A stretch of DNA of 15,727 nt, from contig JACKIM010000004.1 of assembly GCA_020638465.1 (NCBI GenBank), forward strand, positions 1 through 15,727, read 5' to 3'. The notes below the pieces were generated by a model, which saw nothing but the letters and a program-made list of their open reading frames with translations, had not been told where the DNA came from and did no database searches. Each line of letters begins with the position of its first letter. The first letter of the stretch is position 1. Shown here one piece after another: positions 7,240-12,800 of the stretch. The DNA comes from Geminicoccaceae bacterium. Its GTDB lineage: Bacteria; Pseudomonadota; Alphaproteobacteria; Geminicoccales; Geminicoccaceae. The translations under genes and the position numbers were made by a program.

Positions 7240-7253
7240 ATGCAATCACGCAA
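7240..7253. promoter_or_regulatory. Degenerate NnrR-type half-site next to the globin start
   Basis: The plus-strand bases ATGCA-ATCA-CGCAA share a full CGCAA half and three of five bases of a TTGCG half with the strong palindrome at 8573-8594, with the same four-base spacing. The site lies against the globin start codon, where binding would more likely repress the globin or act on the divergent gene. Weak evidence; one half is imperfect. Confidence 0.25.
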
Positions 7254-7276
7254 AGTGGTATCTTTGTAGCCACTTT
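7252..7276. promoter_or_regulatory. Perfect inverted repeat between globin and DUF1858 genes, candidate operator
   Basis: AAAGTGG (7252-7258) and CCACTTT (7270-7276) form exact 7-base inverted arms around an 11-base AT-rich core. The centre sits about 25 bases upstream of the globin start and in the divergent upstream region of the DUF1858 gene, as expected for a dimeric repressor operator. NsrR or NnrR encoded nearby are candidate binders; the sequence is not a clear match to the textbook NsrR motif. A hairpin in RNA is an alternative. Confidence 0.5.
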
Positions 7277-7390
7277 TAAGACCTGATCGCCATGACTGCA
7301 AGCGTTCTGATGTCGCGGCTTGGGATCGACCTCGCTGATCGCCAAGTTGTTTGCTCTCGCGCAAAGTCGCTGGACTGTCCACGTGCTTCC

Positions 7391-7678
7391 ATGGCGTTTT
7401 TGGAGACGCCGGAAGTGAAACCACCACTGACGATCGACGTGGAAATGACGGTCGACGAGATAATGCGGCGATGGCCTACGACGATACGAGTGTTCATTCT
7501 ATACCGGATGATGTGCATCGGCTGCCCGATCGGCGTGTTCCACACCGTTCGGGACGCCTGCGAGGCCCACCATCTCGATGAGGATTCATTTACCGAGGAC
7601 ATCCTTACCGCGATGAAAGCCGACGCGGAGGCCAACATTGGTTCGGCATTCGAGAAAGCGAGACTTTCAAGTTCATGA
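7391..7678 (+). CDS. DUF1858 CxxC protein (ScdA/hybrid-cluster-associated type)
   Basis: A 95-aa protein dominated by a DUF1858 domain: MTVDEIMRRWPTTIRVFIL (from residue 19), then the MMCIGCPIGVF motif with C42 and C45, then FHTVRDACEAH and a helical tail. This small helical CxxC domain occurs alone and at the N-terminus of ScdA/YtfE-type di-iron repair proteins and next to hybrid-cluster proteins, both tied to nitrosative stress (family knowledge). The start is uncertain: ATG 7391 has no good ribosome site, GTG 7415 has a GGAG about nine bases upstream, and ATG 7292 would add 33 residues that do not look conserved. It diverges from the globin gene across the inverted repeat at 7252-7276. Confidence 0.82.
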   Translation: MAFLETPEVKPPLTIDVEMTVDEIMRRWPTTIRVFILYRMMCIGCPIGVFHTVRDACEAHHLDEDSFTEDILTAMKADAEANIGSAFEKARLSSS

Positions 7679-7826
7679 TTACATGCGGGAGAGTGCATAG
7701 GAAGTCGGGCAGCCCGGCGAGGTCATGGAAACAGCGGACGTCCCCTTGTTCAAAGCCCGAGCACTTCCTGCTTAACGGCGTAGGGGTCAATGTCATATTC
7801 CCACCGGCGCCGACACTAAGAAAAGC

Positions 7827-8525
7827 CTACTTGCTGCGTCGGTTTTCTGCCACAACCATGAGGCCGTGAGGGTTCGTTACAACGACTTGCTGGCGCCCCC
7901 CCTTCACGAGTCCTTGATCCTCCCAGGCACTTAGCAGCCTGCTTACCGTGTGCAGGGTAGTACCCGTCATCTCGGCGATGTCCTGCCTTGTGATGGGAAA
8001 GTCGATCTCGATGCCGTCGTCGGTTTTCTTACCGGACTGGCTGACGATGCGCAGCAGGGCATGCGCGATGCGTTGCTCCACCTGTTGGGTCGACATCTCC
8101 ATGACCTGCGCCTGGGTCTCTTGCAGACGTGTCCCGATCGTCTGGTATGCGCTGGCTGCAACTGAAGGCATACGAGCTTGAAAGTCCGACCACGCGGCAT
8201 TTGGCCATGTGAGAACAACGCAGTCGACAGCGGCAACCGCGGAGGCGGGATAGGTGGTACGTCCGATCGCCACGGCAATGCCGAAGAGTTCGCCCTCGTT
8301 GATGTAACGTGCAATCACCTGATGACCTGCAGGTGAGGTGCGCACCACCCTGATATGCCCCGCCAATAGAAGGAAGAAGGAGGCTGCTTCCTCTCCCTGC
8401 GAGAAGATCTCGGAATCCTTCGGAAACCGCGACGACCGCGCCCGGGCCAGCACAATATCGAGCTCGCCCCCCTCAAGACCTGCAAACGCGGGCAGTCTGG
8501 CGATTAAGTGTCGGTCAAGTGCCAT
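7827..8525 (-). CDS. nnrR: Crp/Fnr-family regulator, NnrR-like
   Basis: A 232-aa Crp/Fnr regulator with an N-terminal cyclic-nucleotide-type beta barrel (about residues 10-120, with SEIFSQGEEAASFFLLLAGH), a dimer helix (about 125-165) and a C-terminal winged helix. The recognition region PITRQDIAEMTGTTLHTVSRLL (178-199) closely resembles rhizobial NnrR as I recall it. There is no N-terminal cysteine cluster, so it is not an FNR/Anr oxygen sensor; NnrR proteins respond to NO, probably through haem. The ATG at 8523-8525 matches the family start. It diverges from the pseudoazurin gene, with a perfect palindrome 48 bases upstream of its start. A different Crp/Fnr subgroup (Dnr-like) is the main alternative. 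Confidence 0.78.
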   Translation of the reverse strand: MALDRHLIARLPAFAGLEGGELDIVLARARSSRFPKDSEIFSQGEEAASFFLLLAGHIRVVRTSPAGHQVIARYINEGELFGIAVAIGRTTYPASAVAAVDCVVLTWPNAAWSDFQARMPSVAASAYQTIGTRLQETQAQVMEMSTQQVEQRIAHALLRIVSQSGKKTDDGIEIDFPITRQDIAEMTGTTLHTVSRLLSAWEDQGLVKGGRQQVVVTNPHGLMVVAENRRSK

Positions 8526-8572
8526 CCTAGTTCAACTGTCTCCTGAACTGTTTCCTTCACGGTTTCTAGCGG

Positions 8573-8594
8573 CTGTTTGCGCTGGCGCAAACAG
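8573..8594. promoter_or_regulatory. Perfect 22-bp palindrome, candidate NnrR operator
   Basis: Arms CTGTTTGCGC (8573-8582) and GCGCAAACAG (8585-8594) are exact reverse complements around a central TG. The core reads TTGCG-CTGG-CGCAA, the 14-base Crp/Fnr layout (5-4-5); TTGCG-N4-CGCAA is what I recall for alphaproteobacterial NnrR boxes. It lies between the divergent nnrR (start at 8525) and pseudoazurin (start at 8665) genes. If it works at -41.5, pseudoazurin transcription would begin near 8625, leaving a sensible leader of about 40 bases. Confidence 0.75.
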
Positions 8595-8664
8595 TCAGTC
8601 GCTGGGGACGGTATCACGGATGCAGCGGCGATCGCCGCCAGGTATCAAAGAAGGACAGAAAAGA

Positions 8665-9108
8665 ATGAAACGTATAGCAACGGCCTTGGCGCTCGGTAGC
8701 TTGGTCATAGCCGCAGGCGCAGCCGGCGCGGCGGAATTCGAAGTCATGATGCTGAACAAGGGTCAGAAGGGCACGATGGTGTTCCAGCCCGACCACATCA
8801 AGGCTGCCCCGGGTGATACCATCCGATTCGTGCCCACCGACAAAGGGCACAACGTAGAGACGGTCAAGGGCATGCTCCCCGAAGCTGCCAAGGCGTTCAA
8901 GAGCAAGTTCAACGAACCCTTCGAAGTAACGCTGACGGCGGAAGGGGTTTACGGCGTCAAATGTACGCCACACTACGCGATGGGTATGGTCGCGCTCATC
9001 GAAGTAGGCGAGCCCGTCAACGTCGAAGATGCCAAGGCAGTCAAGCAAACGGGCAAGGCGAAGACAGTATTCGCGGAACTCTTCGGTCAAGTCGTGGCCG
9101 CCAGATAG
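8665..9108 (+). CDS. Pseudoazurin, periplasmic blue copper protein
   Basis: Type-1 copper electron carrier, 147-aa precursor. The signal peptide is residues 1-23 (MKRIATALALGSLVIAAGAA plus GAA), and the mature protein begins near EFEVMMLNKG. The copper ligands are H62 (DKGHNVET), C100, H103 and M108 in VKCTPHYAMGM, with spacing identical to pseudoazurin H40-C78-H81-M86. In denitrifiers it reduces copper nitrite reductase and N2O reductase; no such partner lies in this window, while the cbb3 oxidase does. ATG 8665 is chosen for the signal peptide and the AAGGA site at 8651-8655; the open frame extends upstream without meaning. The divergent nnrR and the palindrome at 8573-8594 suggest NO- or low-oxygen-dependent control. 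Amicyanin or plastocyanin are excluded by ligand spacing and length. Confidence 0.95.
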   Translation: MKRIATALALGSLVIAAGAAGAAEFEVMMLNKGQKGTMVFQPDHIKAAPGDTIRFVPTDKGHNVETVKGMLPEAAKAFKSKFNEPFEVTLTAEGVYGVKCTPHYAMGMVALIEVGEPVNVEDAKAVKQTGKAKTVFAELFGQVVAAR

Positions 9109-9167
9109 GCAACGCACCTCTTGACTGATGCTCGGACTTCGAATGGGCCAGGCTAAGGAAGCGAAAA

Positions 9168-9389
9168 ATGACTAGGCCGGATAGTCAGGCAGCCCCTGCG
9201 GGCAGCCCAAGTGCGGATAGACGAGACGCCGCCAAACTGGGGGAGACATTACGGCGCTACGAACGCTATCATCCGGGTGACAAGCTCGCGGATGTGATAC
9301 GACAGTCTTTCTTCTCGAAGGAGGAACGGCGACTGCTTGGGGATCGGCTCATCGCGATGACTTCCAATGCAAGCGCGACAGATGGCTGA
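9168..9389 (+). CDS. 73-aa unrecognised protein coupled to a DUF6522 gene
   Basis: Not recognised. The ATG at 9168 has a good AAGGA site at 9156-9160. The first 22 residues are polar and Pro/Ala/Ser-rich, followed by a predicted helical part, LGETLRRYERYHPGDKLADV and then FFSKEERRLLGDRLIAM. There is no cysteine, no signal peptide and no membrane span, so a cytoplasmic protein is likely. The stop (9387-9389) lies eight bases into the following gene, so the two are translationally coupled. Sixty bases separate it from pseudoazurin and no terminator is evident, so it could be on the same NnrR-controlled transcript (inference). Confidence 0.65.
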   Translation: MTRPDSQAAPAGSPSADRRDAAKLGETLRRYERYHPGDKLADVIRQSFFSKEERRLLGDRLIAMTSNASATDG

Positions 9390-9672
9390 CCACCGTGTGC
9401 ATGTGAGCTTTGAAGAAGGCGGTGTGACGGTAGACGCTGCCCTGGTCGCAAGGGGGCTCCGGCTGCAAGCTAGTGCCATTCCCTCGATGCTCCGGGACGG
9501 ATTGATCACCTGTCGCTTCGAGCGCGGCACGCGCGAGGATGAAGCAAGGTTCCGTCTGACATTCTGGTACTCGAACCTGAGATTCCGAGTCATCGTCGAT
9601 GACACCGGGAAAATGGCTCAGTGGATGAGGCTGAACTACGGCGGACCCAGGCCGACCCGTTCACGCACTTAG
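9382..9672 (+). CDS. DUF6522-family protein
   Basis: A 96-aa protein whose pattern (VHVSFEEGGVTVDAALVARG, LRDGLITCRFERG, EDEARFRLTFWY, NLRFRVIVDDTGKM) matches my recollection of DUF6522, a small domain of unknown function seen in proteobacterial respiratory and denitrification clusters. It appears cytoplasmic, with one Cys (ITCRFERG). ATG 9382 overlaps the stop of the previous gene and fits the family start; no separate strong ribosome site is needed. The stop at 9670-9672 lies immediately before transposase debris, so the C-terminus (GGPRPTRSRT) may have been changed by an insertion. Confidence 0.68.
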   Translation: MADHRVHVSFEEGGVTVDAALVARGLRLQASAIPSMLRDGLITCRFERGTREDEARFRLTFWYSNLRFRVIVDDTGKMAQWMRLNYGGPRPTRSRT

Positions 9673-9678
9673 TGGTTT

Positions 9679-9776
9679 CGCCATCCCCAGACCCAGGGCA
9701 AGATCGAACCTTAACATCAGGCGCTGAAGCGCCGCATCCTGCTAAGAAACTACTTCTTGGCCTGATCTGGGGATCA
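9679..9776 (+). pseudogene. Decayed transposase remnant (integrase core of IS3/IS481 type)
   Basis: Reading from 9682 gives HPQTQGKIEP, a stop, then HQALKRRILLRNYFLA, then a stop. Intact integrase-core transposases of this kind read HPQTQGKIERWHQ and then LKNRILLENYFLPGDLE, so about 30 codons are recognisable with a stop and probably a small frame change after NYFL (GATCTGG could be the D-L-E codons). No start or rest of the gene exists nearby. It is a different element from the IS3 copy that follows. Confidence 0.65.
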
Positions 9777-9831
9777 ATTCTTCACCCCGTTGAACATATG
9801 ATGGAGTTCCCGCTGCCGGTCGGCTTCCGGG

Positions 9832-9856
9832 TGGTCTGCCCCCTGAAAAATGGTCC
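9832..9856 (+). repeat. Left terminal inverted repeat of the IS3 element
   Basis: Starts TGGTCTGCCCCC and ends with TGGTCC, lying 40 bases upstream of the orfA start. It is the imperfect mirror of 11075-11098. A similar outward-facing motif occurs again at 11219. Confidence 0.6.
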
Positions 9857-9895
9857 TCCCTGAAGTAGGCTATTGAGCCTGAGAGAGGACGTGGA

Positions 9896-10174
9896 ATGCC
9901 CCAGAAGAAGCATAAGCCTGAACAGATCGTCGCGAAGCTGCGCCAGGTCGATGTTTTGCTGTCGCAAGGAAAATCGGTTGGCGAGGCGGTTCGCACGATC
10001 GGCGTGACGCAGTTTACGTATTACCGCTGGCGCAAGGAGTTCGGCGGCCTGAAGGGTGACCAGGTGAAGCGGCTGAAGGAGCTCGAGAAAGAGAATGACC
10101 GGCTGCGCAAGGCGGTGTCGGACCTGACACTGGAGAAGCTGATCCTGAAAGAGGCTGCCTCGGGAAACTTCTGA
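9896..10174 (+). CDS. IS3-family transposase OrfA (helix-turn-helix protein)
   Basis: A 92-aa DNA-binding protein that recognises the IS ends and supplies the N-terminus of the fused transposase. It begins MPQKKHKPEQIVAKLRQVDV, carries a helix-turn-helix (SVGEAVRTIGVTQFTYYRWR, about residues 26-45) and a leucine-zipper-like coiled coil (LKELEKENDRLRKAVSDLTL). It ends FASGNF-type at a TGA at 10172-10174. The heptamer GGGAAAC at 10162-10168 just before the stop allows a -1 shift into orfB. It appears intact. Confidence 0.92.
   Translation: MPQKKHKPEQIVAKLRQVDVLLSQGKSVGEAVRTIGVTQFTYYRWRKEFGGLKGDQVKRLKELEKENDRLRKAVSDLTLEKLILKEAASGNF
10162..10168 (+). promoter_or_regulatory. Programmed -1 frameshift heptamer
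   Basis: GGGAAAC is in the zero-frame register G-GGA-AAC, a canonical X-XXY-YYZ slippery site, four codons from the end of orfA. Slipping back one base reads GGG AAA CTT CTG AGC and continues without a stop into the orfB frame, giving an OrfAB fusion. This is how IS3 elements make active transposase. Confidence 0.75.
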
Positions 10175-10209
10175 GCCCCGCCCGTCGCCGTAGCTGCGTC
10201 GACCATGTC

Positions 10210-11064
10210 GTGGCGAAGTTCTCCGTCTCGGAGCGGTTTGCCTGCAAGGTTCTCGGCCAGCACCGATCGACCCAGCGCAAGAAGCCGCACGGCCGAACAG
10301 ATGAGGATGCGTTGACCGCCGATATCATTCGGCTTGCCTCACGCTACGGGCGCTACGGCTACCGCAGGATCACGGCAATGCTGCGATCGGAGGGTTGGAC
10401 GGTGAATGCCAAGCGCGTAGAGCGCATCTGGCGGCGGGAGGGGCTGAAGGTTCCCCAGAAGCAACCGAAGAGAGGACGGCTCTGGCTGAATGACGGATCG
10501 TGCATCCGTCTTCGGCCCGAGCATCCAAACCATGTCTGGTCCTATGACTTTGTCGAAGGCCGGACACACAACGGACGGAAGTTCCGCATGCTCAACATCA
10601 TCGACGAGTTCACCCGGGAATGCTTGGCGATCCGCATCGATCGCAAGCTCAACTCGACCGACGTCATCGACCTCCTGTCCGACCTGTTCATTCTGCGCGG
10701 CGTGCCAGGGCATGTTCGTTCCGACAACGGCCCGGAGTTCATCGCCAAGGCCGTTCGGGATTGGATCGTGGCCGTCGGTGCAAAGACCGCGTTCATCGAG
10801 CCGGGAAGCCCTTGGGAGAACGGTTATTGCGAGAGCTTCAACTCGAAGCTGCGCGATGAACTGCTCAACGGGGAGATCTTCTATAGTCTCGCCGAGGCAA
10901 AGGTCATCATCGAGGCATGGCGACGCCACTACAATACCGAGCGGCCGCACTCATCGCTCGGCTACAAGCCGCCGTCGCCCGAGGCCATCATCTGGCCCGG
11001 ACAACCACCCGGATCGGTTCCATCGTCGGCACAGGCGATGGCCGAAAAGCCGGTCATGCATTAA
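10210..11064 (+). CDS. IS3-family transposase OrfB (DDE integrase core)
   Basis: Catalytic part of the transposase. The frame is open from the frameshift site, so the active protein is OrfAB (9896 to 11064); on its own it could begin at GTG 10210. An HTH_21-type segment (YGRYGYRRITAMLRSEGW) precedes the catalytic core. The DDE residues are D in HVWSYDFVEG, D in VRSDNGPEFIA and E in PWENGYCESFNSKLRDE. The usual ending RRHYNTERPHSSLGYKPP is followed by about 30 residues. All three catalytic residues and full length are present, so the element may still be capable of movement. Confidence 0.93.
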   Translation: MAKFSVSERFACKVLGQHRSTQRKKPHGRTDEDALTADIIRLASRYGRYGYRRITAMLRSEGWTVNAKRVERIWRREGLKVPQKQPKRGRLWLNDGSCIRLRPEHPNHVWSYDFVEGRTHNGRKFRMLNIIDEFTRECLAIRIDRKLNSTDVIDLLSDLFILRGVPGHVRSDNGPEFIAKAVRDWIVAVGAKTAFIEPGSPWENGYCESFNSKLRDELLNGEIFYSLAEAKVIIEAWRRHYNTERPHSSLGYKPPSPEAIIWPGQPPGSVPSSAQAMAEKPVMH

Positions 11065-11074
11065 GACTGAAACC

Positions 11075-11098
11075 GGACCACCTTATGGGATCAGGCCA
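11075..11098 (-). repeat. Right terminal inverted repeat of the IS3 element
   Basis: GGACCACC followed by ...GGGATCAGGCCA. Its reverse complement aligns with the left end at 9832-9856. Its last ten bases (GATCAGGCCA) are also an exact inverse match to TGGCCTGATC at 9758-9767, which leaves the true left end slightly ambiguous. Confidence 0.55.
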
Positions 11099-11241
11099 GT
11101 CGGCGCTCCAGTCCTTGTTGATCGAGGGTCCGGCTTAGCCGCCGCGCGGCCCATGTCCTGCCGTTCCGCAAATGCCCGCACGCGCCTTCAAGTACGGTGG
11201 CAGCAGGCTGCGACACCCTGGTCTGACCCCTGTTGTATTGG
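11099..11241. other. Inter-element spacer with a solo IS-end-like motif
   Basis: No gene is supported. At 11219-11243 the bases TGGTCTGACCCC followed by TTGGTCA resemble the left end of the neighbouring IS3 element (TGGTCTGCCCCC, TGGTCC) in the same orientation. It may be a leftover end of a related copy. The rest is unassigned. Confidence 0.4.
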
Positions 11242-11718
11242 TCACTTGTCCTTCACCAGGAGGGTGAGCATGGCCCCTTCACGGATGTCTGACGGGCTGC
11301 GGTCAGCGACAATCGCCGTCAAGTAACAGCACGTTCCATAAGGCACGCCCCAAGCTATCAGCCCCGCACCGGCGGGGACGAGTTGCGGGGTCCGATCGTA
11401 GTAGTTCCCAAGCAAGACCTGCGCGGCACGCGAGGCGTCTTCGGTGTTGGCTCGGGGATCGTGGACCATACAGAACAGATCTTCGGCGTCGTAGGAATAC
11501 GCCCCACTGATGCCGGTCGCGGGGTGCGCGAATTCGGCATAGCTGTCACTCGGGTAGATCTCGAAGCCCAAATTGCGCAACTCGGGTTCGGTATCAGCGA
11601 AAAACCCTTCAAAAGGCGCGATGCAGGCAACCTCAAACAGCGCTGCAAGCGTGAGATTTTGCGCCACGGCACCGAGCGGTGCGAGACAGAGGGCAATAGC
11701 GAGAAGAGGCCGTATCAT
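11242..11718 (-). CDS. Secreted protein of unknown function (158 aa)
   Basis: Not recognised. A clear signal peptide (MIRPLLAIALCLAPLGAVAQ) is followed by a roughly 138-aa exported domain containing four cysteines: VACIAPF, DLFCMVHD and GTCCYLTAI. The ATG at 11716-11718 has an AAAGGG ribosome site; fourteen further upstream codons are open but would bury the signal peptide. The protein is acidic and mixed alpha/beta in character by composition. It sits among insertion sequences with another secreted small-protein gene 59 bases upstream on the same strand, so it is likely acquired accessory DNA. It may be periplasmic. Confidence 0.72.
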   Translation of the reverse strand: MIRPLLAIALCLAPLGAVAQNLTLAALFEVACIAPFEGFFADTEPELRNLGFEIYPSDSYAEFAHPATGISGAYSYDAEDLFCMVHDPRANTEDASRAAQVLLGNYYDRTPQLVPAGAGLIAWGVPYGTCCYLTAIVADRSPSDIREGAMLTLLVKDK

Positions 11719-11777
11719 TGAAACCCTTTTTAGTTGGTAACCGATGGCGACGGCGGTCAACCTCAGTGAACCACTAT

Positions 11778-12074
11778 CTACCTGTTTCTACAATACTCTC
11801 CTGTTGGACCGGTTACTTTGTAATCCCATCCTTTATTTCGTGCTTCCAAAGCCTTGGTCTGGCTGTCTGCGCAAGCATAAAACATATTATTCCATGGGCA
11901 AAAATAGACTTGTATCGTGCATTGACCCCATGCAGAATCATAAACAGTTGCATCTCCCTTCCATCTTCCATTCTCAAAGAATGACACTTTGTAACTACTG
12001 TTTGCAATTGCATATGTACTGAAAGTCGCGATGGCAAGAAGCGCCAATCCAACGGTAATTTTTACGGGTCTCAT
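11778..12074 (-). CDS. Small secreted cysteine-containing protein (98 aa)
   Basis: Not recognised. The signal peptide is residues 1-24 (KITVGLALLAIATFSTYAIA within it), leaving a mature protein of about 74 residues with four cysteines: GQC, YFC, YAC and the near-terminal EYC, enough for two disulfides. It begins YKVSFFENGRWKGDATVYDS and is rich in aromatic residues. The ATG at 12072-12074 has a strong GAGGAG site. The gene is much richer in A+T than its neighbours and lies between insertion sequences, suggesting horizontal transfer. It is 59 bases upstream of another secreted-protein gene on the same strand. Inhibitor, adhesin or effector roles are possible but unsupported. Confidence 0.7.
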   Translation of the reverse strand: MRPVKITVGLALLAIATFSTYAIANSSYKVSFFENGRWKGDATVYDSAWGQCTIQVYFCPWNNMFYACADSQTKALEARNKGWDYKVTGPTGEYCRNR

Positions 12075-12470
12075 GTGAAAAACTCCTCGATTATATGTCC
12101 TTTCGCACGGATAATAGATATGGCGGTTGAGCCGTACAACCTATCCAGGTGTACTACTTGACATGCCGGGCATCGAATTTCGGTTGAGACCGCCTTTCTC
12201 ATCCCAGTCCCACAATGGCCGTTAGAGGATGAGCCCGCACGAAAGCACCATGCTCGCATGCCTGTTGACTGCGCACCCCGTCCGGGTACCAGATTTTTTC
12301 CGTCCTCTCGCTCATAGGCAAGCGCCCATTGCGAGAGCTTCAAACGATCTTTGCTGGTGGAAAGGTTCACGCCTGGTCCCCGAACCTTATTTCACCCGCA
12401 ATCTAACATTTGAGGTTCCAGAGTGGGTGATGGCCGACGGTTCTGTCCGTCAGGGACTGGATGAACAGGC
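12075..12470. other. Non-coding stretch upstream of the secreted-protein gene
   Basis: About 400 bases without a convincing gene. A 99-codon minus frame (12071-12370, GTG start) overlaps the next gene as ATGA and has a short HCGTG...EIRCPAC segment faintly like a zinc-binding Com-type protein, but it has a weak start and mixed composition, so I do not call it. Two copies of CGGTTGAG occur near 12124 and 12181. The promoter of the 98-aa gene should lie near 12080-12150, where AT content is high. Confidence 0.4.
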
Positions 12471-12473
12471 AAT

Positions 12474-12758
12474 GCTAGGCTCAGGACTCATTGATCAGAG
12501 CCAGAAGATGACGGCTGCGGCGATGCAGATGGCAGAGAAGAAGGTGTGGGCGCATCGGTGGTATCGGGTGGCAATGCGGCGCCAGTCCTTGAGCTTGCCG
12601 AACATGTTCTCGATCTTGTGGCGCTGGCGATAGAGGGTCTTGTCATAGTCGATCGGCTGCTTGCGGCTCTTGGTCGGCGGAATGCACGCGGCGATGCCCT
12701 TGTCCGCCAGGGCCTCGCGGAACCAGTATCTGTCGTAGCCTTTATCGCCGAGCAGGCT
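12474..12758 (-). mobile_element. IS5-family insertion sequence, 3' fragment
   Basis: Holds only the last third of an IS5-family (IS427-like) transposase plus its downstream end. The sequence past the stop (CTAGGCTCAGGACTCATTGA, near 12476-12495 on the plus strand) resembles the terminal region of such elements as I recall it. The left part of the element is missing and the break falls inside istB, so this is a recombined remnant rather than a simple insertion. Confidence 0.65.
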
Positions 12759-12800
12759 GAGCATGATGACGATGGCGCCGCTGGCTGGATCATGACGCAT
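12495..12800 (-). pseudogene. Chimeric frame: IstB N-terminus joined to IS5 transposase C-terminus
   Basis: The 101-codon frame starts MRHDPASGAIVIML, the standard beginning of IS21-family IstB, then changes at about codon 15 to SLLGDKGYDRYWFREALADK, the C-terminal part of an IS5-family DDE transposase. It continues through YRQRHKIENMFGKLKDWRRI (catalytic Glu region) and RYHRCAHTFFSAICIAA to the normal IS5 end. The IstB ATP-binding domain and the IS5 N-terminal catalytic aspartates are both absent, so neither enzyme can work. The ATG at 12798-12800 overlaps the istA stop by 11 bases, as in intact IS21 elements. Confidence 0.8.

Larger units (their letters stand above)
9832..11098 (+). mobile_element. 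IS3-family insertion sequence, near complete
   Basis: The element carries orfA and orfB in the usual overlapping arrangement. Imperfect terminal inverted repeats are visible: left from 9832 (TGGTCTGCCCCC then TGGTCC at 9851-9856), right ending at 11098, whose reverse complement reads TGGCCTGATCCC then TGGTCC. They match at 9 of the first 12 bases plus the TGGTCC block, and the ends are TG...CA as in the IS3 family. Size is about 1.27 kb, normal for the family. No matching 3-5 base target duplication flanks it, so the insertion is old or its borders have recombined. The exact ends are tentative. Confidence 0.75.

Noticed and set aside
8338..8664. Upstream extension of the pseudoazurin frame
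   Set aside because: It overlaps nnrR and the operator palindrome, and the signal peptide begins exactly at the ATG at 8665.
9763..9776. TGATC-TGGG-GATCA dyad resembling an FNR box
   Set aside because: It falls inside transposase debris with no gene promoter nearby, and its half-sites do not line up with TTGAT-N4-ATCAA.
12071..12370. 99-codon minus-strand frame with a weak zinc-ribbon-like segment (HCGTG and CPAC)
   Set aside because: The second cysteine of the first pair is missing, the start is a GTG without a good ribosome site, and I recognise no family; the ATGA overlap with the next gene could be chance.
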